Positions 1-7,938 of a stretch of 24,226 bases of DNA are shown here, in pieces. The notes beneath the pieces were generated by a model. The model made no database searches. It was not told the DNA's origin and saw nothing but the letters and a program-made list of their open reading frames with translations. This DNA comes from a virus. A program made the position numbers and the translations under genes. The stretch spans positions 1-24,226 of IMG/VR virus record IMGVR_UViG_3300037264_007074. One strand, given 5' to 3'. Within the stretch, counting starts at the first letter, position 1; every line of letters starts with the position of its first letter.

Positions 1-214
1 GAATTATTTTTCAAAAGCGGCAAGAGCTTGTAAGGCTGCTCCAGATAAGAAAGCTTGTATGGCTAAAGTAAGAGGCGGCGCTATTACACAAGCTGCAAGA
101 ACTATTAATAGTCAAAAAGGATCTTGCAAGAAATCAGCAGATCCAGCAAAGTGCGCAGCCAAACTAGATGCAAAACTAGCAAAAATGCGCGCCAAATTGG
201 GATCATTAAAGTAA
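1..214 (+). CDS. Cys/Lys/Ala-rich small protein, 3' end only
   Basis: An open frame runs in from the left edge and stops at TAA 212-214, giving the last 70 residues of a protein whose start lies outside the window. The visible part is very basic and Ala/Lys-rich and contains two copies of a roughly 15-residue unit, ACKAAPDKKACMAKV and SCKKSADPAKCAAKL. They share the pattern C-K-x3-D-x3-C-x-A-K-hydrophobic, so each holds a C-x8-C pair. That spacing could make two disulfide- or metal-bridged helical hairpins; this is inference. A strong hairpin terminator follows 22 nt after the stop, so this is the last gene of its transcript. I do not recognise the family. Its position beside tail genes makes a small virion or DNA-binding protein possible. 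Confidence 0.7.
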   Translation, partial: NYFSKAARACKAAPDKKACMAKVRGGAITQAARTINSQKGSCKKSADPAKCAAKLDAKLAKMRAKLGSLK

Positions 215-236
215 TCAGTAATAAAACTTTGAATAG

Positions 237-295
237 AATTGGCATGGTTATAAGAAATTATAACCATGCCAATTTAGAATTTATGTGATTTTTTT
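237..295 (+). terminator. rho-independent terminator after the first gene
   Basis: A perfect 17-bp inverted repeat (arms 237-253 and 258-274, containing GGCATGG/CCATGCC) closes over a GAAA tetraloop. A run of seven T starts at 289, some 14 nt after the stem, which is further away than usual. It separates the leftmost gene from the HD-domain gene at 319. Confidence 0.8.
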
Positions 296-318
296 GCTGG
301 TCAGAAAGGAAGTTTTAG

Positions 319-933
319 ATGTTTTACAAAAAACGAATACCCGATTTTTTAAAAGAAAATTTAACTGATAGAGCATATACATTGTGGGATGGTATTAATA
401 GACTTTTGCCGGATACTTGGGATAAACCAACATCATCAACTGGAAAATATCATAAAAAAAGTAATGGCGAAGTACCAACTCAAGCAGAGCATGTCTACCA
501 AATGTTATATGCTGCAAAAAAATTATTGCGGTTATTTGATATAGAATGTAAAACAGATGATTCTGATAAACTCTTCTTTGCGATTGCCCTTCACGATACG
601 TTGAAATATGGAAAACTTGGAACCAGAGCTCATAGTGACAAAACTCATGATAGTCTTGCAGCCGATATGATTTTATTTTACAAAGAAACTTTTTTAAAAT
701 TATTTAATGAGCAACAAATACAAGTCATAGAAGAAGCTATAAGATTTCATTCGGGACGTTGGAGTACAGATGTAAGGGATAGGCAAAATTTTTCATTTAA
801 AAATGTCAATACAGAAACTTTCTTTGTGCATCTATTAGATATGATGAGCACAGAAGATCTAATACAAACGGATATAAGGGATAATGACACTTGCGAACAC
901 AACACTCGTACCGGAGCTACAGTATTGGTTTAA
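319..933 (+). CDS. HD-domain metal-dependent phosphohydrolase-like protein
   Basis: This 204-residue protein carries an ordered HD-superfamily metal signature: His58 (QAEHVY), His92-Asp93 (ALHDTLKYG), His110-Asp111 (THDSLAAD), His144 (RFHSGRW) and Asp174 (HLLDMMS). In the HD family these residues bind one or two divalent metals and hydrolyse phosphate esters of nucleotides or cyclic or signalling nucleotides; the substrate here cannot be told from sequence. The start is ATG 319 with an AAAGGAAG ribosome binding site just upstream. The 3' end overlaps the next gene by 50 nt, implying translational coupling. The gene sits between a terminator and a tail fibre gene, so it is an enzyme within a structural region. 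No obvious promoter of the TAGAACA type is seen in front of it. Confidence 0.8.
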   Translation: MFYKKRIPDFLKENLTDRAYTLWDGINRLLPDTWDKPTSSTGKYHKKSNGEVPTQAEHVYQMLYAAKKLLRLFDIECKTDDSDKLFFAIALHDTLKYGKLGTRAHSDKTHDSLAADMILFYKETFLKLFNEQQIQVIEEAIRFHSGRWSTDVRDRQNFSFKNVNTETFFVHLLDMMSTEDLIQTDIRDNDTCEHNTRTGATVLV

Positions 934-1549
934 CCAATACGTTCAAAACTCTTCTATAAATCGTTATGAAATACCAATGCCCGTACCCGTCCCGCCTTTA
1001 TTTTTAAAATCAAATTCGGTTGTTGCTTTGCTTTTTAATAAAGAATACCAACACACCGATTTTATATATAATTACAGAGAAGAAACACAAAAATTATGTT
1101 GGCCAGAAATGGTCAGACAAAGATTAATGCTTTATCCATCTTCAAAATATCTTGTAGCTGATAGTAGCGGAACAAATATATTTGATATACAATATGATGC
1201 TTTAGTTATGCTTGATGCATTAAATGTATACCGGAATGATTCAACTAGTTTAGTTATGATAGATACAACTGGCTTATCATTAATAACAGATGCGACAAGC
1301 AATACTGCAATTTTATATACTATGTATGACTCGCTTACAACTAAATTAGCCAAATTAATATATCTATACTTAGATTTACAAGTAAGAAGTAATTATGAAA
1401 ATTATAATAATATCAATATCATTACCTGTGGAACATTATTAGAAACCTGTTTTGAAGCATTTGTCTTAGACGCCTATTTTGATTTTATGACAAATATAGA
1501 GGCACCTCTTGGTATGCAGTGTCCTCTACCACCAGAACCAATACAATAA
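884..1549 (+). CDS. unknown phage protein, possibly fibre- or baseplate-associated
   Basis: This 221-residue protein is not recognised. The start is ATG 884, preceded by AAGGGA at a normal distance and lying inside the end of the HD-domain gene. It has a Pro-rich stretch near residues 31-40 (PMPVPVPPLF) and a Pro-rich tail (CPLPPEPIQ). The middle is mixed and rich in Tyr, Asn and Thr, and there is no clear signal peptide or membrane segment. The gene ends 10 nt before the giant fibre gene, whose Shine-Dalgarno sequence begins in the intervening bases, so the two are probably co-translated. Position suggests a partner or chaperone of the fibre or an adaptor to the baseplate; this is inference from context only. 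Confidence 0.6.
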   Translation: MTLANTTLVPELQYWFNQYVQNSSINRYEIPMPVPVPPLFLKSNSVVALLFNKEYQHTDFIYNYREETQKLCWPEMVRQRLMLYPSSKYLVADSSGTNIFDIQYDALVMLDALNVYRNDSTSLVMIDTTGLSLITDATSNTAILYTMYDSLTTKLAKLIYLYLDLQVRSNYENYNNINIITCGTLLETCFEAFVLDAYFDFMTNIEAPLGMQCPLPPEPIQ

Positions 1550-1559
1550 GGGAGATTAG

Positions 1560-4500
1560 ATGAAGTCACCATTAGAACAGTTTCTGGGCCTATTCAAAGG
1601 AGTAAGCGGGCAAACTGGAAGTTACTATGAAAAAATACATGGATCCAACGCCGGCGAAATTAAATACTTTGAGCAACACCCAGAAAATAAAAGTGAATGG
1701 AAATTACTGACTCCTCCTGACTCAGCTATTACAAGCACAGAAACTGCTATTGGAAAATCAAATAAAACAAAAGCAGAAGATTATTTTACTAATGTTATTG
1801 ATCAAACATCATTTAATACAGCTGACTATAAACGCTTAAGAAAGTTCTTTGTTGATCTATTTGGAACAATGAGAACTAAGTCAAGTTTATCAAGTCAAGT
1901 TACGGATCCACATTCATTATCAAATAGCGATTTAGATGAACTATTTAGAAGCTTTGGTTTTAAATATTCAACTATTCTTCGTGGTGTGGATGAAAATCCG
2001 CTAGAACAGAAAGTACAATTCTTTTTAGATTTAGTTAATTTATATAAAATAAAAGGCACACCTCGTTCACTAGTTGAAGTGTTACAATATTTTGGGATAA
2101 CTGAAGTTGATATTTATGAATTTTTTCTTAAGTTAAAAAGCAATGGGGATTTAATTTTTGATGGAAATGCTGTTGCTGGAACTTCATTAAATCCTCCAAA
2201 TCTTATAGTTCCATATACAAATGCAACTCTTGGAGATCCTCACTGGATTTATACAGAGTCACAAATTAAATTATTAAATACAATTAATAAAATAAATCTG
2301 CCTTCTAAAACACCATATATTGGAGTTTCTCCTCAAGTATCTTTAGAGAATGCTGAAACAAGTTTATTACAGAGAATAATGCAAGATCAGTATTTGGAGT
2401 ATGTAAATACTTGTACTGGTGCTTATTATGAGAAAATTCATGGGTCTAATATTGGGGAAATTAAATATTTTAAGAACCACCCAGAAAATAATAGTGATTG
2501 GGTTTATTTATATCCAACTGGTGGTAATCTTACTTTAAATGCAGAGATTACATTTTATGGTGAAGTAAGATCCTTCCTAGAATTATATTTATCTACAATT
2601 TATAAATTTAATCAGCTATATTTTGTTGGGGATGAGAATCAAAGGTTTGTTTGTTATGATGGTTCAAATAGTGACTATATTGAAGTTACAGCTGATTTTA
2701 AAACATTATCAAATACAATTCCTGCAAGTAGAGCAGATCAAAAATTAAAATATCAAGCGTATATAAATACATATACTAGATTAACTGTTACAAACTTTTT
2801 AGTTGACAGAAATACTTGTGGTAATGTTTTAAATGCAATTAACCCAACATTAAAAAATTCATTAGATTTGGATATTAATCCATATGAAACATTAACATCT
2901 TTATTATCAGATGTTAATAGATGGGTTAGAAATAATCTTGGGCTTGGTTTTATTAATTTTGGTTTCGTATTATTTGGAATGGCCGATTTCTTTAAAGAAC
3001 TAAAACCAGTTATTGATTTCTTTAAACCATATAGAACTCGTCTTTTATTATTTGAAAATTTACAAGTTAATAGTAGATTATTTAATAGTATTCTAACTGA
3101 GGATTCTTTCAGTTTTGATGCTGAAATAACCAATCTTGATTTTATTACTTCAAATAGTAGTCCATGTTGTACGGTAGCAGAACAATTTATTCCTCGTCCA
3201 ATTTTAGTAGGTGTTGAACTGGTAGCTAAAGATTCAACATCAATTAACATCTTTTTATCTGATCATCAATTAACATCAAAATATGGTATTGGACTTACTT
3301 TAGAAAGTACAGATACAGACCCATCAATTATAACCTGTGGAATTCATTATAAAACAAAAGAATTTTTTATGGTTACATTCAGTAGTCCAATTGATACAGA
3401 TAACTTTGTTCTTAATTGGACTATTAACTCAACTGAAACTGGTGGAGAAGCAGAATTAATAACTGGTCAAACACAAAGAACAATTATATTCCCAGTAGCC
3501 AGAGCAAATAGTCAATATTCAATTTCTGCTGATATTGAAAATGACGATGTAACTCCCTCTATTTATGTAACTAAAATTATTGATAAAACAAATGAAGGTT
3601 TTACTGCCTTATTTTCAAGCCCGATTGACTCAATGTTTTATAAAATAAATTGGGCTATTAATGAGAAAGTATGCGGTAGTGATTTAGTTACTTATGGGGA
3701 TTCAATAAAAACAGTTAATATTCCTTTACAATCTTCTAATAATTATCCATTAATTGTTGATATTTATGATACCATTAGTTCTTCTAATATTTATGCTTAT
3801 ATAGTTAATAATAAAACTTCTTCATCATTTGATATTAGATTTTCTGATATTGTTACTGACGCTGAATTTTTCTTTAATACATTAATTGTTAATTGGTTTA
3901 TTCCATCTAGTAGCGACTATATTCCAGTTTCAGAAATATGCGGGGATGATATTTCTCAAACAAGATATACTCGCGATAATTTTATTTCCCCACCTGCTAA
4001 TTTAGCATGGAAAGGATTTTGGCAAAGTAATCGAGTATATGCTGTTAATGATGGAGTTTCAATTGCAAACGGAAAGCATTATTATTGCACAACATCAAAT
4101 TTATCATTGCCTGAGACAAGACCTGATACTGGACTAACTTGGGATTCTTATTGGGCAGAATATAGTTACTATGGAGTAGCTAATGATCAAACTGGTATAA
4201 CATTTTATTCAAGAGAAACATATGACTGTGGATCAAATCATGACTTGGGAGCTGTTTCAGATTTTAGACGAAATGTTTTTATTGAAATTCAAGATACTAA
4301 AATTGATAGATTGAAATGCCCGGATTCTTCCAGTGTATATATAACAAATGAAGTTATGCTTAATTATGGTAATGTTATATGCGGAGTTCAAAAGATACCA
4401 ACTGGTTCAACAAATATAACAGTATTAATACCTGAAAGACAAACTGGGATTTATGCAGTTAGTGCGTCATTACAAAATTTAGATGCAACCGCAAATGTTT

Positions 4501-6182
4501 CTATTATTAACTGTGGTGTTATAATTAAAACATCTGGATTTTTTGTTATTGCATTTTCTGACCCAATTGATACTTCTAACTGGTCTTTAAATTGGTCGAT
4601 AAATACCTCTGATAAAGCTGGAGTTACTCCATTAACTTCTGGAATAACAGAAAAAAGAATTTATCTAGCAATTCCACAAAGTTTGCCAAATTACTTTGCC
4701 TCAGCATTATTGCATTGTTTCGAAAATGATACAGATATTTTTGTAACAAAGATAATTGATAAAACAAGCGATGGTTTTACTGTTGTATTTTCAAGCCCGT
4801 TACCATCAGATAAATTTAATTTAGACTGGTCTATCAGTGATATAAATTATGGAGGCGAAGGCATTCCTCCTGGATTGAATAAAATTACAGTTCCTCTATT
4901 ATCATATGTACCTGATAGTACTACCTATCCCGTATTAATTGATTATTATGATGCATCTGCTTTAGCATCTATGGTAAGCGGAACTTCTTTACCAGAAAAT
5001 ATAACGTATCATGCAGTTTCTATTCTGCCAGATGGAAGAATTTTAGTCACCGGCGGTAATCATAATGGAACAGTAAGAGCCGAAACTTATTTTGGAACTA
5101 TTACAGGAAATACCATAACTTGGGTGAGTGGAACTTCTTTACCAACAGGTAGACAATTTCACACAGCGTCTGTTCTTTCTGATGGAAGAATTTTAATCAC
5201 TGGTGGTAGCCAAGGAGCACAAAGCGCTGAAACTTATTTTGGAACTATTACAGGAAATACCATAACTTGGGTGAGTGGAACTTCACTTCCATTAGCTTTA
5301 TTTTTGCATACAACTTCTGTTTTACCTGATGGAAGAATTTTAATCGCTTGTGGGGCTGATGATACATGGGTTTTTAGAGCTGAAACTTACTTTGGAACTA
5401 TTACAGGGAATACCATAAGCTGGATTAGCGGAACTTCTCTACCAGTAAGTAGATATGGTCATGAAGCTTCTGTTCTAACTGATGGAAGAATTTTAATCAC
5501 TGGTGGTATAGTTTCTCCGTGGACTATAAGCGCTGAAACTTATTTTGGAACTATTACAGGAAATACTATATCTTGGATGAGCGGAACTTCTCTACCAGGA
5601 GTTAGATACGCACATACACAATCTGTTCTGTCTGATGGAAGAATTTTAACAATTGGTGGAAAGGATAATGGAGTAGAATACAAAGCTGAAACCTATTCTG
5701 GAACAATTGCCGGCAATGTTATAACTTGGGTAAATGAAATTAACTTACCGGAGGGTTTAGCTTTTCATACATCTTCAGTTCTATCTAATGGAAGAATTTT
5801 AATCACTGGAGGATCTCATGATGGATTAACAATCAGAGCTGAAACTTACTTTGAAACAATTGCTGGAAATTCTTTATCTATTCTTTATTCATATGTTATT
5901 TCTGAAAAAACATTAACAAATTTTACTGTTACTTTTTCTAATACTATTGATTCAACATCCGGAATTATTTGTTGGTATGTTCCTGAAACACAAAGACAGG
6001 AATCATATAGACAAATAAGCGGTTTTAGAAACTATGATGAAGTTGGCGGGTCATTTGATTGCCCATATACAAATGATATTATCGAAATTTTACAAGAAAT
6101 TATAGCACAAGCTTCTTATATTTTATTAGAAGACGGAGCATTGATGTTACAAGAAGATGGATTCGCTCTGTTCTTGGAATAA
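1560..6182 (+). CDS. giant multidomain tail fibre / adhesin
   Basis: This 1540-residue protein begins at ATG 1560 behind AAGGGAGATTAG. Residues 21-48 and 288-315 are two copies of a short domain starting YYEKIHGSN and ending HPEN-x-S-[ED]-W. Between them, near residues 150-200, KIKGTPRSLVEVLQYFGI resembles the KGTP core of P2 gpI-type tail proteins, which join fibres to the baseplate. Beta-sandwich-like units then recur (near 590, 670, 745, 982, 1060 and 1440), typically KT-x2-GF-x-V-x-FSSPID followed by NW-x-I. Residues 817-868 look like a CBM5/12-type carbohydrate-binding module (W, NGK-x-YYC, W-x3-W). Residues 1140-1440 form six Kelch-like repeats. The C-terminus repeats LLEDG/LQEDG, as seen in other phage fibre ends. 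The role is inferred as host receptor binding. Confidence 0.75.
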   Translation: MKSPLEQFLGLFKGVSGQTGSYYEKIHGSNAGEIKYFEQHPENKSEWKLLTPPDSAITSTETAIGKSNKTKAEDYFTNVIDQTSFNTADYKRLRKFFVDLFGTMRTKSSLSSQVTDPHSLSNSDLDELFRSFGFKYSTILRGVDENPLEQKVQFFLDLVNLYKIKGTPRSLVEVLQYFGITEVDIYEFFLKLKSNGDLIFDGNAVAGTSLNPPNLIVPYTNATLGDPHWIYTESQIKLLNTINKINLPSKTPYIGVSPQVSLENAETSLLQRIMQDQYLEYVNTCTGAYYEKIHGSNIGEIKYFKNHPENNSDWVYLYPTGGNLTLNAEITFYGEVRSFLELYLSTIYKFNQLYFVGDENQRFVCYDGSNSDYIEVTADFKTLSNTIPASRADQKLKYQAYINTYTRLTVTNFLVDRNTCGNVLNAINPTLKNSLDLDINPYETLTSLLSDVNRWVRNNLGLGFINFGFVLFGMADFFKELKPVIDFFKPYRTRLLLFENLQVNSRLFNSILTEDSFSFDAEITNLDFITSNSSPCCTVAEQFIPRPILVGVELVAKDSTSINIFLSDHQLTSKYGIGLTLESTDTDPSIITCGIHYKTKEFFMVTFSSPIDTDNFVLNWTINSTETGGEAELITGQTQRTIIFPVARANSQYSISADIENDDVTPSIYVTKIIDKTNEGFTALFSSPIDSMFYKINWAINEKVCGSDLVTYGDSIKTVNIPLQSSNNYPLIVDIYDTISSSNIYAYIVNNKTSSSFDIRFSDIVTDAEFFFNTLIVNWFIPSSSDYIPVSEICGDDISQTRYTRDNFISPPANLAWKGFWQSNRVYAVNDGVSIANGKHYYCTTSNLSLPETRPDTGLTWDSYWAEYSYYGVANDQTGITFYSRETYDCGSNHDLGAVSDFRRNVFIEIQDTKIDRLKCPDSSSVYITNEVMLNYGNVICGVQKIPTGSTNITVLIPERQTGIYAVSASLQNLDATANVSIINCGVIIKTSGFFVIAFSDPIDTSNWSLNWSINTSDKAGVTPLTSGITEKRIYLAIPQSLPNYFASALLHCFENDTDIFVTKIIDKTSDGFTVVFSSPLPSDKFNLDWSISDINYGGEGIPPGLNKITVPLLSYVPDSTTYPVLIDYYDASALASMVSGTSLPENITYHAVSILPDGRILVTGGNHNGTVRAETYFGTITGNTITWVSGTSLPTGRQFHTASVLSDGRILITGGSQGAQSAETYFGTITGNTITWVSGTSLPLALFLHTTSVLPDGRILIACGADDTWVFRAETYFGTITGNTISWISGTSLPVSRYGHEASVLTDGRILITGGIVSPWTISAETYFGTITGNTISWMSGTSLPGVRYAHTQSVLSDGRILTIGGKDNGVEYKAETYSGTIAGNVITWVNEINLPEGLAFHTSSVLSNGRILITGGSHDGLTIRAETYFETIAGNSLSILYSYVISEKTLTNFTVTFSNTIDSTSGIICWYVPETQRQESYRQISGFRNYDEVGGSFDCPYTNDIIEILQEIIAQASYILLEDGALMLQEDGFALFLE
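3336..4965 (+). repeat. duplicated three-domain beta-sandwich block in the fibre gene
   Basis: Two blocks of the fibre correspond at an offset of 392-394 residues. The CGIHYKT segment (residue 593) matches CGVIIKT (985), KIIDKTNEGF (from 673) matches KIIDKTSDGF (from 1065), and YPLIVDIYD (729) matches YPVLIDYYD (1123). The first copy of the third unit continues directly into KTSSSFDIRFS. In the second copy the chain leaves after YYDASALAS for the Kelch array and resumes near residue 1440 at SEKTLTNFTVTFS. The coordinates run from the first matched cysteine to the break point in the second block. Confidence 0.65.
4977..5885 (+). repeat. six Kelch-like repeats, 49-51 residues each
   Basis: Repeat units begin at 4977, 5127, 5274, 5427, 5580 and 5733. 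Each reads approximately SGTSLP, a variable stretch with His or Arg, SVL-x-DGRILITGG, a variable loop, then AETYFGTITGN-x-I-x-W. This is the pattern of Kelch/galactose-oxidase beta-propeller blades, and six copies would suit a six-bladed propeller. The conserved halves are almost identical at DNA level between units 1-4, indicating recent expansion or gene conversion. Confidence 0.8.
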
Positions 6183-6260
6183 AGATTCAAACTTGCCCCT
6201 CCTACGTTTCATTCCAAATAAAAATGTAATTAATCGTGCAAGACACTAATAGCACCATTT

Positions 6261-6276
6261 TAGAACAAATTATAAA
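6261..6276 (+). promoter_or_regulatory. candidate plus-strand promoter (TAGAACA-TATAAA element)
   Basis: TAGAACA at 6261-6267 is followed after AAT by TATAAA at 6271-6276. Essentially the same arrangement occurs at 8802, 10113 and 15323, each upstream of a plus-strand gene. Here it lies 45 nt before ATG 6306. Unlike the other three sites there is no divergent minus-strand gene and no TTATTAATATATATAG element beside it. Calling it a promoter is inference from recurrence and position. Confidence 0.5.
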
Positions 6277-6305
6277 TTTCATCGCTAGGAGGGACTTATA
6301 GAAAT

Positions 6306-7514
6306 ATGACACTTTATCCTGGATTATTTGATTTTACAAAAGAAGAAATTTTAGCGGGCAACACAACAAAAAATATATATCAACAAGCTATTTCAAAGTT
6401 TAATTATTCAAGTAGTATAGAGACATTTTATAAATATATTTCAAGAGTAAAAAAGACTTTTTCTGATGAAGATTTTGTTTCAAGTGGAGAAACTTCAGAA
6501 TCTATTGAAGATAAATTTATTACATTATTAGAAAAAAAGAAAAGTGTTTCTGGTCAGCAACTTTGTGAAGAATTAAGTTGTTCTCCTCAAGAGGTTTATG
6601 AGTTAGTTGCAAATTTTAGAAAACGTGGCTATGAAATTATTTGTGATGAAAAAAATATTATTTTAAGTACCGATGTAATTTGTGGAGTAAATAAATTAGA
6701 CAAGTGTTTAGAAGATAAAGAAATTATTTTTGGGGTTGCTTCAGATACTCACTTCGGTTCAAAAGCTTGCCAGTTAACAGCATTAAATGAGTTTTGTCAT
6801 ATTTGCAAAAAAAATAATGTAAAGTATATGTTTGTGCCTGGAGATCTTTGCGCTGGATTTAATGTTTATCCAGGACAACAATTTGAGGTTTATGCTCAAT
6901 CAGCAGAGGAACAAGAAGCGTCAGTTATTGTAAATTTGCCGGCAGGCTTTGAATGGTACGCCATTGGGGGAAATCACGACTATTCATTCATTAAGAGAGG
7001 TGGTGGACATAATGTAATGCTAGCAATCGAATCCCAACGAAAAGATTTTCATTATGTTGGATTTGATGATGCTGATGTTCCTATTTTACCAGGGGTTGAT
7101 TTAAAAATGTGGCATCCATCTGGTGGCGTACCTTATTCATATTCTTATAGAATGCAAAAAGGTGTTGAACAAATTACTTATACTGAATTAGCAAATATTT
7201 CTAGAAATGTTAAAGAAAAACCAAGTGTTAGATTTCTTTTGGCAGGGCATTTACATATTCAAATGCAAGCTATGTTTGGTTCAATTTTTGGAATGCAATG
7301 TGGATCATTTGAAGGACAAACTGGATACTTAAAAAGAAAAGGTTTATACCCAGTTGTAGGTGGCTATATTGTTAAGGCTGATATTACTAAAGATGGTCTA
7401 CTCAGAAACTTCAGTGCAAAATTTTATATGTGGCCACGATTCATTGAGGACGATTGGAAAAATTATAAACACACAATTTCAAGAGAACCATTAACAGTTC
7501 CAATATTTAGTTAG
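6306..7514 (+). CDS. winged-helix / calcineurin-like metallophosphoesterase fusion
   Basis: This 402-residue protein has a complete metallophosphoesterase core: D-x-H at 147-149 (ASDTHFG), GD at 179-180 (VPGDLC), GNHD at 222-225, His270 in the WHPSGG segment, and GHLH at 314-317. These residues bind a two-metal centre in the calcineurin/Mre11-type superfamily, which hydrolyses phosphomonoesters, phosphodiesters or nucleic acid ends. The N-terminal 125 residues hold helix-turn-helix-like sequence: a segment near 20-50, then a winged-helix-like module near 70-122 (SVSGQQLCEELSCSPQEVYE, followed by a GYEI/NIILS wing). A DNA- or RNA-directed phosphoesterase is the natural reading, but the substrate is unknown. 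The start is ATG 6306; AGGAGGG lies 12 nt upstream, a long but workable spacing. It is the last plus-strand gene before the minus-strand immunity cassette. Confidence 0.8.
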   Translation: MTLYPGLFDFTKEEILAGNTTKNIYQQAISKFNYSSSIETFYKYISRVKKTFSDEDFVSSGETSESIEDKFITLLEKKKSVSGQQLCEELSCSPQEVYELVANFRKRGYEIICDEKNIILSTDVICGVNKLDKCLEDKEIIFGVASDTHFGSKACQLTALNEFCHICKKNNVKYMFVPGDLCAGFNVYPGQQFEVYAQSAEEQEASVIVNLPAGFEWYAIGGNHDYSFIKRGGGHNVMLAIESQRKDFHYVGFDDADVPILPGVDLKMWHPSGGVPYSYSYRMQKGVEQITYTELANISRNVKEKPSVRFLLAGHLHIQMQAMFGSIFGMQCGSFEGQTGYLKRKGLYPVVGGYIVKADITKDGLLRNFSAKFYMWPRFIEDDWKNYKHTISREPLTVPIFS

Positions 7515-7522
7515 AAAAAAAT

Positions 7523-7552
7523 GAGTGGGGGGATTCCTCTAATCCCCCCCTC
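7523..7552 (-). terminator. hairpin terminator of the minus-strand immunity cassette
   Basis: The arms GAG-T-GGGGGGATT (7523-7535) and AATCCCCCCCTC (7541-7552) pair over a five-base loop with a single bulged T. On the plus side an A-run at 7514-7520 precedes it, so a minus-strand transcript meets the hairpin and then a seven-base T tract. No T tract follows in the plus direction, so its main job is probably to end the 8702-7601 operon, although it may also slow transcripts leaving the phosphoesterase gene. Confidence 0.75.
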
Positions 7553-7600
7553 ATCCAAACTATTTAGCCATGGAACCAACCGGCCGGTCGCGCCCCAGAA

Positions 7601-7936
7601 CTATTTGGTAAACACCTCAATAACCTTCCAGAAGTAAAGGCTCACCATCAATCCAGCTCCCAGAAGAAAGCAGACCCCGTTCACAACCCATACATCAAAT
7701 TGTCTCCCGCGTTTAGCCATGTCGTAGAAGTCATACACCAGGATCGGCATCCGGCCGAGATTTTCTGCTTCCTTGCCATTGATCTTCTCTTTGACCAGGG
7801 ATGGGTCTACCTTCATGACCCACTTCCGATCATTGGGAGTTGATTTCCCAACAATGTGAATCAGCCCCTTTGTTGAGTTTGGAATTCCGTTTCCATTGGC
7901 AACAACCTCATCATTAACAATTGCATAGTTCGGCAT
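7601..7936 (-). CDS. small membrane-anchored protein, unknown
   Basis: This 111-residue protein is the last gene of the minus-strand cassette. Its N-terminal 80 residues are soluble-looking, and a hydrophobic segment near residues 82-104 (WVVNGVCFLLGAGLMVSLYFW) looks like a single C-terminal transmembrane helix, suggesting a tail-anchored protein. The start is ATG 7936 with AAGGAGGG about 10 nt upstream. That site lies inside the end of the zinc-ribbon gene, whose stop is only 2 nt away, so translation is probably coupled. Base composition is much richer in G+C than the flanking tail genes: the line 7621-7680 is 30 of 60. I do not recognise the family. Being co-encoded with an Imm-like protein suggests a role at the host membrane, which is inference. 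Confidence 0.65.
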   Translation of the reverse strand: MPNYAIVNDEVVANGNGIPNSTKGLIHIVGKSTPNDRKWVMKVDPSLVKEKINGKEAENLGRMPILVYDFYDMAKRGRQFDVWVVNGVCFLLGAGLMVSLYFWKVIEVFTK

Positions 7937-7938
7937 AT

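Noticed and set aside
2753-3250. Minus-strand open frame inside the fibre gene
   Set aside because: Fully contained in a well-supported 1540-residue gene and lacking a start with a ribosome site.
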